From NCBI GenBank assembly GCA_026168455.1, contig CM047425.1, positions 4,996,001 to 5,060,000 of the forward strand: a stretch of 64,000 nucleotides of DNA. The letters run 5' to 3'. Source of the stretch: Theocolax elegans (lineage: Eukaryota; Arthropoda; Insecta; Hymenoptera; Cerocephalidae). A program made the position numbers and the translations under genes. Under the pieces are notes generated by a model. That model did no database searches, was not told where the DNA came from, and worked only from the letters and a program-made list of their open reading frames with translations. Shown piece after piece: positions 22,973-32,987 of the stretch; the stretch's first letter is position 1; each line of letters starts with the position of its first letter.

Positions 22973-24863
22973 TTAATTTATGCCCTTATACTTTGAAAAT
23001 AAGTTGTACAACACACGTAAAGTTGATTTAAGATCCAAATTGACGATATCTGTAATGCAAAAATGGAATTTTTCATTAAAATTGTACATTGTATAAACAT
23101 ACTTAGATGCATGTTATGTATAAATGTAGAAATAGATCATTACCTTCTGGACGTGCTTTTGGTTTAGGTAAACCAACATCCTGCATTAACTCAAATGCAA
23201 AAGATACATTGTGTACCTTTTGTTCATGAGTTTTTGGAGTTAAATGGAAGCAGCCTAATGGAACAAAGAAACCTTCGAGAAGTCCCAACAGTAATGTTAA
23301 GAAAACACCATCATGGAATTGATTATCAAGATCATTCACTTCTAAATGTACCTTACTTAAGTGTTTATTAACAAACGTCACCAGAGACTAAAATTTTAAT
23401 TATTTGACATTAAATATTTTATCAATTTTTTTCTATCTATAATTAAATTCGTTGAATTTAAATACCTTCTTCACCACTGCCAATTTTTCTGGAGCATAAT
23501 CGAATAGAGCATCAAAAGCGTCTCTTTCGCAACGCATTCCCAAATCATCGTATGTCGACGTAATTTCCTCTTTTACAGTTCTGTGAATAAGTTGTCCATC
23601 TTTCTTTGTGACTACTACAACTTGAACAGAAACTAACTCGGGTAATCTTACTGGTGCTCGAAAGAGACGGGCTAAGCTAACCAAAAGATGTAAAATTGAA
23701 ACAATATTTCTAGAATGTATTGACTCAACGCTCCATTTGTAAGGAGGATAACATCCTAAAATTCTATTTGCTGTATTTAGAACAACTGTTAACTTTTGCC
23801 TTTGTCCTTCTTCGGATTGTGTGACTTCAGGTACATCTAGTTTCTTACCCGTCAATTTTTCTAAAATCAACAATTGTACATGTAATTATAATAGTTTCAA
23901 TAAATTAGATTACTTTCTAAAGAAATGTGTTTTTCTAATAAAACTGATTTATTCCAATAAATTTATATAAATAGCTATTTTTAAGTTTACATTAAAATTA
24001 TTTACCCAGTAATTTTTGAAGTACTTGACCGTCGTACAGATCTTCTGTGATATCCTTAACAATTATTCTTTGATTTGCCAATTCGTCATTTATCCACTCT
24101 ATAAGTACATGAACTAATTCCTGTAATTTGTGATCTTCTAAACTTTTTGGAACTATCATGGATCTTTCTTCATTTTCATCCAAAGCATAATCTTCTGGCG
24201 GCATATCAACCATGGCTGCATATCCTGGTGAATCAATTGCATATTTACCCTCTTCTTGAACTTCTTGAACTACAAGTAAGATTACAATATTATTAGTAAC
24301 ACAAATAAATAATGTACATACCTTAAAAATACATTCAATAAAAATTGAATATGCACAGATACATCTTAATTTTTTAAATATTAAGTTGTTAAAGATAAAA
24401 TTGTATATCACCATTTCCTAAAGCATTTTAATTCGCTACATATCTACTGTAAATAAAATATTTGTATAATAATAATAATGATTTATAAGTTTGTTTACAA
24501 AATTACCAAAAATAAACAAAAGTTTAAGAAAACATAACTTTAAAATGAAATTTTTTACAAATAAAAAATCTGGATTATGCAATTAACATTTCCACATACT
24601 TATGGTTGAGATAAAAATCATCAAAAATAAGAAGAGCTGGGTGTTATATATGAAACCTTATAAGGCCAATGCACTTGACTTGACAAAACGCCCACAACAA
24701 ATCGAATTTAAATGATGCAGAATATTAAAACAAAACATTTACCTTCTTTTATACGTTTCTTTCGTCCCAAGGTACCAATTTTATCCCAAAAACTTTCCTC
24801 CTTGTCCTCCTTTTTAGCAGAAATCGGAGCTGGACGGGGAGATTTTGGTCGCGGAGACGCCAT
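22973..24863 (-). CDS. parvin: Parvin (actopaxin/affixin family), 366 aa
   Basis: This is an adaptor of the ILK-PINCH-parvin complex at integrin adhesions; it binds ILK, paxillin and actin through two calponin-homology (CH) domains. Exons: 24863-24743, 24269-24006, 23860-23466, 23387-23144, 23049-22973; all GT-AG, phases consistent, 366 residues, close to the usual parvin length of about 365. The N-terminus MASPRPKSPRP is proline- and basic-rich, followed by FWDKIGTLGRKKR and KEVQEVQEEGKYAIDSPG, diagnostic of the family. CH1 covers about residues 85-190 (LVHVLIEWINDEL..., LYDGQVLQKLLEKLTGKKL). CH2 covers about 250-360 (LVTFVNKHLSKV..., FHDGVFLTLLLGLLEGFFVPL), ending DIVNLDLKSTLRVLYNLF. A retrotransposon sits about 220 bp upstream of the start codon, where the promoter or 5' UTR should lie. 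Confidence 0.95.
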
Positions 24864-25084
24864 GACTGCAATTCCTATATACGTACGGGTGTAATACAAC
24901 GAGAGACGTCACCATTCAAGAATAAACCTCGGCCACGCCGTTTCTACATGTATATATATGTATATACGCGCACACACACTTATATACTATATGCGTAAAC
25001 ATTCACGGGTACAGGGTACAGCATATATAGTATACGCACTGAACAGTGATGTAAGCGACCGCAAATATATATATATATACAGAA

Positions 25085-25100
25085 TTCAATGGGCTTGGTC
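25085..25100. repeat. Target-site duplication, 3' side of retrotransposon
   Basis: TTCAATGGGCTTGGTC is repeated exactly at 31520-31535. It abuts the A-rich tail of the element (T-rich on the plus strand), as expected from target-primed reverse transcription. Confidence 0.92.
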
Positions 25101-25611
25101 TTTCTTTCTTTCTTTTTATTTTATGGCCGTGGTTCTCAACCTGAGACGCCGATATGCCAGATTAAAACTTGTTCGGATGTTGGTAAAGTGGAGAGTTTAA
25201 ACTTTAGTTTGTTGAGCAGAATATGCAGATTCGTTAGTAAATGATTCGTTTCGTACATTATTAATTGGTGGAAGAGTATCAGATCAGGTCATAATAACGG
25301 AACAAAAAAAAGTGTATAAAAAAGAAAGAGAACTCATATATATAACTCAAATCAAGTTGTTATGTGAATAAACGAAGATGTGGATTTGAACTAGTTATAG
25401 GAGTTTGACATTTAGTATGGCCATATATAAATATATACAAATAAAAAGGATGTAATATGGATGAGTGAATAAAATAAAAGGAATAATTTTGAAAGTTCTC
25501 GTATTTTTATTATTTTAATTTTTATTTTTATTTGACTTGTGTCAATATGCATGTTAACCTTATTTGTAAACTTAGAATGAGAGTGTTTTTGTTCAAGTTT
25601 TTCTCTTTTAG

Positions 25612-28600
25612 TTAGATAAAAAGATTGCATTTCTGTAGAAACTCAGTAATGAGTCTACAAGGGGTTTCTTTTGGATGATTTAATATAGCTTCTATGTTTA
25701 GGTTGAAGGGAAGTTTTGATTTTTTATAATATCTTTCAAGTTTTTTGATTAGTGTAGGTCTCAGGTTCTCATAAATGGGACAATACCATAGGGTATGGCT
25801 AATATCTTGTAAGATTTGGCCACAGGGACAAGAGGGAGATTGTGCCATATTTTTTCTATACAGACTTGCTGCTAAAGAATAATGGTTAGAACGTAATCTA
25901 ATAATAGTTGTAATATGTCTTCTGGTGTAAGAAGTGTTGTGAAACCACGGTTTGGGAAGGTTTAAAGTTTCTTCCTGAAAGTGTGTGAAAAAGTAAGAGC
26001 CTTTAAAGACTGATTGATGCTGTAAACGAGAGTTACAGGAGAGTTTATATGATGAATTAAGCTGTTCTTTAAATTCAGTAAAGTGTAAATTAGTAAAAAT
26101 TGGGGTACCATTTGTTATTGCATTCTTGGCTAGCTTGTCAACGGTTTCGTTGTGAGGAATATTGACATGTGAAGGAATCCATATTAGAGAAATATCTATT
26201 TCATTGTTGTGACAGTCTGAAAGTCGAGATATAATATCTAAAATTACATGTGAAATATGTTTACTTTTAATTGGGTTGTAGTGGTAAGTTGCAGATAACA
26301 CACTTAGTGAATCAGAGAAGATAATTGCCTCTTTTATGTTGGGGATATTTTGTATATAGTCTATTGCTAGATAAATGGCGAGGGCTTCTGCTGTGAAAAT
26401 AGAAGATTCATTAGAGATTTTAAATTGTTGGTATTCATTATTTGAAGGGGAGAAGAAAGCTAAGCCGTTAAAATTATGTTGATCTGATTTAATTTTGGAA
26501 GCATCAGTAAAGATAGAGAGTTTGTTAGTTATTTCAGTGTGAAATAATTTGTTAAATTCTAAAGGGGGATTCAAGGCTTTTTTTACTGAATTGCCGGAAT
26601 CGAGATTGATGTTAGGTTTGAAAATAATGGACTGATATTTATATTCATAGGGAAGGGGGATAGAGTGTGTTCTTATTTTGTTGTTAACGAGTGGGTAAAT
26701 TGAGAGGTATGAGTTTGTTAGAAAGGTATTTTGGTTGGTTTGAGTACTAAGAGTTCTAATTTTATTTAGCAGAGGTGAGTTTTGTAAAGAGAAAAGTTTC
26801 AGTATGAAGTTATCAGAGAGTTGTTTTAATCTGATGTCAAGATATGGGATTTTTGCTTCGGCATGGAGGACATTGATGGGAGTAGATATTCTGCATCCTA
26901 GAGCTAGTCGAATTGATTGGTTTTGAATTTTTTGAAGTTTTGATTTAAAGTTATTAGTGACGCTAGTAAGGTAAAGACTGTATTCGATATTAGCACGAAT
27001 GAGAGCTTTATATATGTTTAGGAGGATTTGAGGATGACTTCCCCACCATGTTCCGCAAAGAGCTTTCAAAATGTTTATTAGTTTGAAGGCTTTACCAATA
27101 ATGTAATTGAAATGATCTGACCAGTTTAGTTTGTTGTCGATAGTAAGACCTAGGTATTTTATTGATTTAGAAGGAGGTATAGGGGTATTGTTAAAAGTGA
27201 GCTGTTTGTCCGTGTAGATTTCAAATTTAGAAAATATTATGAATTTTGTTTTTTCAGGGGAGATTGTTAGCTCAATCGACTGAAAGAAATTGGATAAATT
27301 TTGGAGGTTTGATTCCAATGTGGTTATAGCTTCTAAAGGATTGGGGTTGGAGAGGTAAATAAGCGTGTCATCAGCGTATTGAATGATATTGATTGCAGGG
27401 TCTGAGATGAAATTATTAATTTGTGACACGTAAATATTATAAAGAAGGGGGCTTAAAACACATCCTTGAGGAACCCCGATGCTTTTGTAGTATGGACCTT
27501 CAAAATTGCTAGTCCCAATATTGAAATATATTTCCCTATTAGAAATTAAATTATAAATAAATTTTCTGATTCGTGCTGGAATTTTAAATTGTATTAAAAT
27601 ATTGTTAAGAATGGTGGGGTCAACGTCATCAAAAGCAGATTTTATATCAATAGCACAACAGAAAGTGGGACAGTTTGATTCCCAGGCTAATTGAATGTCT
27701 GTAATGAGTGAGGCTAAGGCATGTTGACAGGATTTAGCTGATCTGAAGCCATTTTGGGTGTTTGGAATGTAAGAGTTTTGTTCTATGAAGTGAGTAAGTC
27801 TAGTGTTAATAAGTCGTTCTGTTAGTTTTAGAATACAAGATGCAAGAGAAATGGGACGAAGTTTATTATTTGAATTCTTAGGGATTAAAAAGATGAGAAA
27901 TTCTTTCCAATTTTCATGGAATGTTCCTGATGTGAAAAAATGATTGATAGAAGATAAAAGTAATTCATAAAAGGAGTCAGGAGAGTTTTTTAGCATTAGG
28001 TAGTCTATTTGATCCAAACCAGGGGATGATTTAGTGTTCATGGAGTTTAAAGCAAGTTTGAATTCGGTAATGGAGAAAGGATCTTCAAGGGAAGAGGAAA
28101 ATGGATGGGATGTTTCAGAGAGATTGAAAAGAGGAGATTGTCGTTGGATACCTGGGATGGATTGAGGGCAGTAATTGTTGATAAAATTTAATGAATTCTT
28201 GATGTTGTCTAGGTTATTTTTTTTGTGTACATTGTTAGAATGTTTTAAATTTTTAAATTTATTGATGGTTTTCCAAATATAATTGACATCTTTATTGATT
28301 GAAAAATGCTCTTCAGCAAAGTTCCTAAATTTATTTGTTTTGATTTTTTTTAATTTCTTTTTGGTTTGATTCTCAATGTGATTTAGAGAGGAAAGGTTTT
28401 GGTAGGAAGGATTTTTAAGAAGATACTTACTAGCTGTTCTACGTTCATGGGTGAGAGCAGAGCACTCATCGTCCCACCATAAAACTTTAGAAGGTCTGTT
28501 AGAAAGAATTTTTGTTGTGGAGATAGTGTGAGGGTGGGTGAGATCATTTATGGATGGAATTTGAAAAGAACTATGGGTGTTATTTACGTTATGGATTTTT

Positions 28601-29520
28601 CTGTGTTTTGATAGTTGTTTGATGTAAAAAATTGCAAGATTTATAAGGAAGTTGTATTTTTGTTCTGGAGATAGAGTTTCTATGTCTTGTGTGTGATCTA
28701 AAATAAAATTATTGAGCAGTGCTGTGTATAATAACCAGTTAATGTTTTTGTAATTTAATTTATGAGAAAGGGATATGGGTACAGTTGGGGGATTTAATTG
28801 AAGTGAACAAATTAATGGGAAATGGTCACTATTCATTTTGTCTGAAAATAATTCCCATGTGGATAAGTGGGATAAATTGTTAGAGATGAAAGTTAAATCT
28901 AATGGAGAGGAGAAAGAAGTTGAGGATGTGGTACCTGCTGTCGAACTTTGGAAATATGTGTGTGAGCCATCGTTAAGAAGGATAAGATTGAAGTTAACGA
29001 TGGAGTCTTGTAAATTTTCGCCAGATTTGCAAATTTTGTGGGAACCCCAGGCAGTGTGGTGAGAGTTAAAGTCACCTCCCAGAAGAGAATACTTATATTT
29101 TTTGGTGATGTTAAGTAATTTGTTCCATTGAGCTGTAGAAGTAGTATGGGTAGGTGGACGATATACTGAAGCAATTAGGAGTTTATCTTGAGAATTAGAA
29201 GTAGATATAGGGATTGATATAGCTAGAGTTTCTAGGATATTTTCGAGGTGGAATATATTATTTTCAACTTGAAAATTAATGTTTAATTTTATAAGAATAG
29301 CTAGGCCGCCGTGATCAGAGATAAGTCTATCCTTCCGAAGAATATAAAAGTTAGGAAAATTAATAATAGAGTCTTCGTTGAGCCAGGTTTCTTGGAGGAT
29401 AATAATATCATATTCGTCCATTATATCACGAAGTAACGGTTGTTTATTGTTAAGGCTGTGGCAGTTCCACTGTAAAATTTTTAGATTGGGTATATTAGCC
29501 ATGGGGTAAGAATAAAACAA
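25612..29520 (-). CDS. Retrotransposon ORF2: endonuclease, reverse transcriptase, RNase H (1302 aa)
   Basis: This polyprotein nicks target DNA and copies the element RNA in place. The N-terminal third is an APE-type endonuclease: LQWNCHSLNNK, LQETWL, YRPP, GGDFNSHHTAWGS, DLTFIS and SDHFPL. The reverse transcriptase occupies the middle: LRPISLASCILKLTERL, GFRSAKSCQHAL, CAIDIKSAFDDV, GVPQGCVLSPLLYNIYV and the catalytic YADD at residues 715-718. The RNase H domain begins at FTDAS (D1006), with TAEALAI, FSDSLSVL and IPSHVNIPHNETVDKLAK. A cysteine motif, CPCGQ...H.L..CP, lies near the C-terminus. All expected catalytic residues that I could check are present and there is no stop or frameshift. The first Met is used here; Met7 (MANIPNL) is an equally plausible start. 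Confidence 0.94.
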   Translation of the reverse strand: MFYSYPMANIPNLKILQWNCHSLNNKQPLLRDIMDEYDIIILQETWLNEDSIINFPNFYILRKDRLISDHGGLAILIKLNINFQVENNIFHLENILETLAISIPISTSNSQDKLLIASVYRPPTHTTSTAQWNKLLNITKKYKYSLLGGDFNSHHTAWGSHKICKSGENLQDSIVNFNLILLNDGSHTYFQSSTAGTTSSTSFSSPLDLTFISNNLSHLSTWELFSDKMNSDHFPLICSLQLNPPTVPISLSHKLNYKNINWLLYTALLNNFILDHTQDIETLSPEQKYNFLINLAIFYIKQLSKHRKIHNVNNTHSSFQIPSINDLTHPHTISTTKILSNRPSKVLWWDDECSALTHERRTASKYLLKNPSYQNLSSLNHIENQTKKKLKKIKTNKFRNFAEEHFSINKDVNYIWKTINKFKNLKHSNNVHKKNNLDNIKNSLNFINNYCPQSIPGIQRQSPLFNLSETSHPFSSSLEDPFSITEFKLALNSMNTKSSPGLDQIDYLMLKNSPDSFYELLLSSINHFFTSGTFHENWKEFLIFLIPKNSNNKLRPISLASCILKLTERLINTRLTHFIEQNSYIPNTQNGFRSAKSCQHALASLITDIQLAWESNCPTFCCAIDIKSAFDDVDPTILNNILIQFKIPARIRKFIYNLISNREIYFNIGTSNFEGPYYKSIGVPQGCVLSPLLYNIYVSQINNFISDPAINIIQYADDTLIYLSNPNPLEAITTLESNLQNLSNFFQSIELTISPEKTKFIIFSKFEIYTDKQLTFNNTPIPPSKSIKYLGLTIDNKLNWSDHFNYIIGKAFKLINILKALCGTWWGSHPQILLNIYKALIRANIEYSLYLTSVTNNFKSKLQKIQNQSIRLALGCRISTPINVLHAEAKIPYLDIRLKQLSDNFILKLFSLQNSPLLNKIRTLSTQTNQNTFLTNSYLSIYPLVNNKIRTHSIPLPYEYKYQSIIFKPNINLDSGNSVKKALNPPLEFNKLFHTEITNKLSIFTDASKIKSDQHNFNGLAFFSPSNNEYQQFKISNESSIFTAEALAIYLAIDYIQNIPNIKEAIIFSDSLSVLSATYHYNPIKSKHISHVILDIISRLSDCHNNEIDISLIWIPSHVNIPHNETVDKLAKNAITNGTPIFTNLHFTEFKEQLNSSYKLSCNSRLQHQSVFKGSYFFTHFQEETLNLPKPWFHNTSYTRRHITTIIRLRSNHYSLAASLYRKNMAQSPSCPCGQILQDISHTLWYCPIYENLRPTLIKKLERYYKKSKLPFNLNIEAILNHPKETPCRLITEFLQKCNLFI

Positions 29521-29682
29521 TATGTATTCTGTTGAGCACGAAATGATTTTGTTAGATTGTATGCTTTGTAAATTTTCAGAGAAAAAAGTATTATATAATT
29601 TAAAGTTAAGAAAAAAAAAACGTGTAGGTAAAGGAAAAATGATAGTAAAGTTTATTATTATTATTGTTATTATAGTTTAAAA

Positions 29683-31260
29683 TTATATTTGCATGTCAAT
29701 TTCATTTTCATTGTACTCTGTGTTTTTAGTAGATTCAAAGTAGTTTGTAAAGCCAGGGGTGTTAAGAAGAATCTGATAAATTTGTGAAAGTTGATCAAAG
29801 GAAAGTTCTGTGTCATTGATTTTTAGTCCGTTATCTTGTTGGGAGAGAAATATTGTTTGGGGTTGAAAATGGGTGTTGGAGGTAGCTTCAGCAAATGATT
29901 CTGTGGGAGTTTGAGGAGAAACAGGTTGCTGTTCAGTGTTGTTATCAACTTTGAGGTTTAGTTTATAATCACCGTTAGGAGAGATAAGGAGTTTTTTGTG
30001 TTCTTCTAGGAGATTATTGTTTATGACATTGAAAGGTTTGGATGACTTGGTGGCAACACGTGAGAGTCTATTGTTAATTAAAGTTGAACGTAAAATATTG
30101 GAGTAAGAAAGGGGAATATTGACATTTTGATTTGGAAAAGATTGGTTGTCTATTTCTTGTTGAGTAAATGTGTGATTAAATTCTGGATAATCAGAGTTAC
30201 GGAGTCTCTTGTGGTTCATTTCTTTGAATTCAGTCCTTACTTCTTGAACTGTCTTTTGCTTGCGGATTGCCATGCTTAGTATTTTTTGTTCAATCTGTCT
30301 TGTTTTACATGTCTTGCTTGTGGGTTCATGATTGCCATTACAGTTGATACAAGTTGGAGAGTTAATCTTATCCGGGTCACACTCATTAGATAGGTGGTTA
30401 ATATTTCCACAGTGCATGCATCTAGGTTTAGATCGGCAGAGTAGTTTCGAATGCCCGTATCTAAAGCAGTTTGTGCAGAACCTAATATTAGGGATGTACT
30501 GTTCTACAGGGTAACGGACTCTGTAAAGTAATGCATGTTGTGGGAGAACTTGCCCTTTGAAGGTGATTTGAACCGTACTTGTAGGTGAGAGAGTTGATTG
30601 TCCGTCTTCATTAAATGTTTTCTTGTGAAAACGTTGTAGGGAGACTATCTTGAGGTTTGCGACTGGTGAACTTAATTCTAAATTATCCAAGATTTCATTA
30701 TCTGTCATATCAGTTGGGACCTTCTTGATAATACCTTTTTTGTATACGTAGGCACTCGGGATGAAAGCTTTATAATTGTTTTCTTTTAAAACGGTGTGTT
30801 TTAAAACCTCGTTGGCGATGTGTCTTTTGTAAGTGATAATGATAATTTTATCTTTTCCTGATTTTTTAAATTCATCAAATGAATTGTCTGGAAAAAGTGG
30901 AACTAATTTTCTGGCTACAGTTATGGGTGAGATTATTGTATTTGTTGAGTTATCTTGGTTGATCACAGAATCGGTTTTAATTATAATTTTGTACGGAGGA
31001 GGGATGTCATCCGGGTAGAACTCAATTTCGGGCAGTTGTGAATGCATAGGTTGGGATGAGTATGCTATTGGAGATTGTGTATTGAGATGATCTGTCTTTG
31101 ATTGAGAATCGTTTGAAAAATTTTTTTTTGGATTTTCGTGAAATGTAGATGACGTGGGTCTTTTGAGATTCTTCTCAAAGGGTTTATTACCGTGATTGAA
31201 ACAAAAGTTTTCATTATTATTTTGTGTAGTAGGAGTTTGTTCATTATTTTGAGTCGACAT
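29683..31260 (-). CDS. Retrotransposon ORF1: Gag-like zinc-knuckle protein (525 aa)
   Basis: This is the nucleic-acid-binding protein of the element, expected to coat its RNA. The first third is Asn/Gln/Pro-rich and low complexity. The middle (about residues 110-250) has the fold-like region common to insect LINE Gag proteins (HTVLKENNYKAFIPSAY, IIKKVPTDMTDNEILDNL). Three cysteine knuckles follow from C262: CTNCFRYGHSKLLC, CMHCGNINHLSNEC and the looser CINCNGNHEPTSKTC. The remainder is polar, with a glutamine-rich stretch near the end. It is intact. The ATG at 31260 is the first in frame and lies about 260 bp inside the element. The stop is followed by a 162-bp A/T-rich spacer before ORF2, so ORF2 needs re-initiation or another unconventional start. 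Confidence 0.92.
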   Translation of the reverse strand: MSTQNNEQTPTTQNNNENFCFNHGNKPFEKNLKRPTSSTFHENPKKNFSNDSQSKTDHLNTQSPIAYSSQPMHSQLPEIEFYPDDIPPPYKIIIKTDSVINQDNSTNTIISPITVARKLVPLFPDNSFDEFKKSGKDKIIIITYKRHIANEVLKHTVLKENNYKAFIPSAYVYKKGIIKKVPTDMTDNEILDNLELSSPVANLKIVSLQRFHKKTFNEDGQSTLSPTSTVQITFKGQVLPQHALLYRVRYPVEQYIPNIRFCTNCFRYGHSKLLCRSKPRCMHCGNINHLSNECDPDKINSPTCINCNGNHEPTSKTCKTRQIEQKILSMAIRKQKTVQEVRTEFKEMNHKRLRNSDYPEFNHTFTQQEIDNQSFPNQNVNIPLSYSNILRSTLINNRLSRVATKSSKPFNVINNNLLEEHKKLLISPNGDYKLNLKVDNNTEQQPVSPQTPTESFAEATSNTHFQPQTIFLSQQDNGLKINDTELSFDQLSQIYQILLNTPGFTNYFESTKNTEYNENEIDMQI

Positions 31261-31519
31261 TGTTTTAGGCAGAGCCTAAAAGGCCCGCCCAAAAGTGAGT
31301 AGGCCGATTTAAAGAGGTTAGAATCAGAAAAGTAAAAATTTTAGTCAGAAAAAATAGATAAAAGAATGGGAGGACTAGGTAAAAAGTAAAATTGATATGA
31401 GGTGATACCTTAACCAAATAATAATGAAATGATTACTCGATGAACCGTAATGATAATAATAAAAAGTAGAAACAGCAGGGAACGATCGCGTGCGTCTCAG
31501 GCGCCCCGTCAGCCATTTT

Positions 31520-31535
31520 TTCAATGGGCTTGGTC
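31520..31535. repeat. Target-site duplication, 5' side of retrotransposon
   Basis: Exact copy of the 16 bases at 25085-25100. On the minus strand the element then begins AAAAATGGCTGACGGGGCGC. Confidence 0.92.
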
Positions 31536-32261
31536 GTAATTTTGGAATTCAGAAACGCATGGAATTGAAATGTCATAGTGATTTAAATTTTAAAAAACTG
31601 GTATATTCTCGTTATAGTAAATAGTAATAGAAATGGTACATACAGGGTATTATTATATATAAGGAATTATTTTTTTACTAAACAAGAATAATTAAATTTT
31701 TTGGATAACAAAAATAATAATAATGTATTGTAATTATGTCTGGTTGAAATAAAATTATAATAATCAATGGAAAAAATTTTGATAGTAAATATTATGTGTA
31801 TTTGCAACCGTAATTCCTTAAGAAACGAAGTAAAAAATTAGTTACGTATTTCTTTCTATTTCAAATTTTTCTTTTGTATATATTTACATTATATCAAAAA
31901 GTGTATGGTTTTTCGGTTTTATCAGGAACTACAGGAATTAAAAATATATTTATCGATTTTTAGTTTGTTTTTAAAAGGGTAGTTGCATATATAATCCACC
32001 CTAATTTTTGTACCTCTACAAAATAATCAAAGAAATTAAATTTTTTTTCCTCATTGTAACAATGCGTAAATTTTTTTTTTCGTCATCAAATAGAATTTTG
32101 ACGACGTAATATAAGTACATTAAATTTCTATTTAAAATTAACGAAAGAAAAATAAATATAATATTCGTATTTTAAACGTATAGATGCACACGATACAAAT
32201 TTATGCAACATTCTCGTTTATAATTTAAATAAGAAAATAAAAATAAAAATAAAAATAAAAA
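31536..32261. other. AT-rich spacer upstream of the inserted element
   Basis: Before the insertion this would have been continuous with the 220 bp upstream of parvin, so it may contain displaced parvin promoter sequence. I saw no conserved coding exon and no clear motif. Confidence 0.45.
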
Positions 32262-32262
32262 T
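32234..32262. repeat. (AAAAT)n microsatellite
   Basis: Five to six AAAAT-type units directly downstream of the small minus-strand reading frame at 32262-32513. Confidence 0.8.
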
Positions 32263-32513
32263 CAATAAAAGTTTTGTAAACCTGTTACTAAACCGGGAAA
32301 CTGGACACCCTGATTCATAGTCTTATCTACTGCCGCTTCGTTATCTTCAATTCGCGCGTCATATTTATCCTGTTTGGTAGTATTACATTGTTTCTTATGT
32401 ACTACACCAACTACTTGTGGACACGACGATAAATCATCATCGATGCTCGATCGATTGTTTAATATGGTTGATATGTATTGAGACACTTGTTGCTCATTCG
32501 TATTCCTCTCCAT
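32262..32513 (-). CDS. Small unknown protein (83 aa) or first exon of a larger gene
   Basis: The ORF starts at an ATG (MERNTNEQQVSQY) 35 nt after a good TTTGCAG acceptor, so a 5' UTR intron is likely. The product is acidic and polar with ILNNRSSIDDDLSSCPQVVG, a mid-region cysteine and C-terminal VQFPGLVTGLQNFY. I do not recognise the family. Codon use and the spliced 5' end favour a real gene. The frame may end at TGA 32262, or splice at LVTG/GTTTAC into an exon further left. The ATG lies 475 bp from the mRpS35 start on the opposite strand, so the two probably share a divergent promoter. Confidence 0.5.
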   Translation of the reverse strand: MERNTNEQQVSQYISTILNNRSSIDDDLSSCPQVVGVVHKKQCNTTKQDKYDARIEDNEAAVDKTMNQGVQFPGLVTGLQNFY

Positions 32514-32987
32514 TGTTGTAACTATAGGTATATATTTTTTGGATTTCTGCAAACGTTAAATTTTGTACAATTAGACATATACAACACGTAAATGAAAGGA
32601 AAATTGTAAAATATTATACTCACTCTGTTTAATTCGGGTGTTAAAAATCTTACTATTTATGTTTTTACTGATTAAATATAATATCAATGAAAATTTACAT
32701 CTATCTTGATAATTCTCCGTAGCAAAGTACAACTGTCATCTCTCGATATGTGAATATAACTTATGTGCGATGTGTATAAGTACTTGAATCTTGGATTGCC
32801 GCTCCCCGTATGTTGATTTGTGTATATATATATAGTTAATAAGAAATTAGGAAAATGGAATTGAATTATATTTTGGTTTGTAGAACGGCAATATATATAT
32901 ATAACTGCCGTGATGTTCACCCTTTAAGGTTATGTTCGGCTTTTCACAAGGGTTTTTCATTAAATAATATATTTATTATTAATTAAA

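Larger units (their letters stand above)
25101..31519 (-). mobile_element. Full-length non-LTR (LINE-type) retrotransposon, 6.4 kb
   Basis: The element is bounded by a perfect 16-bp target-site duplication. It has a 5' UTR of about 260 bp, ORF1 (31260-29683), a 162-bp spacer, ORF2 (29520-25612), a 3' UTR of about 510 bp and an A-rich tail built of GAAA units. Both reading frames are open throughout. Gag-like ORF1 with CCHC knuckles plus an ORF2 of endonuclease, reverse transcriptase and RNase H is the layout of the I/LOA-type clades; plain Jockey elements usually lack the RNase H. Exact clade is unproven. Intact frames and identical flanking repeats indicate a young insertion that may be able to move. 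Confidence 0.93.

Noticed and set aside
28838..29174. Short frames on both strands inside the retrotransposon
   Set aside because: They are alternative-frame shadows of the 1302-residue ORF2.
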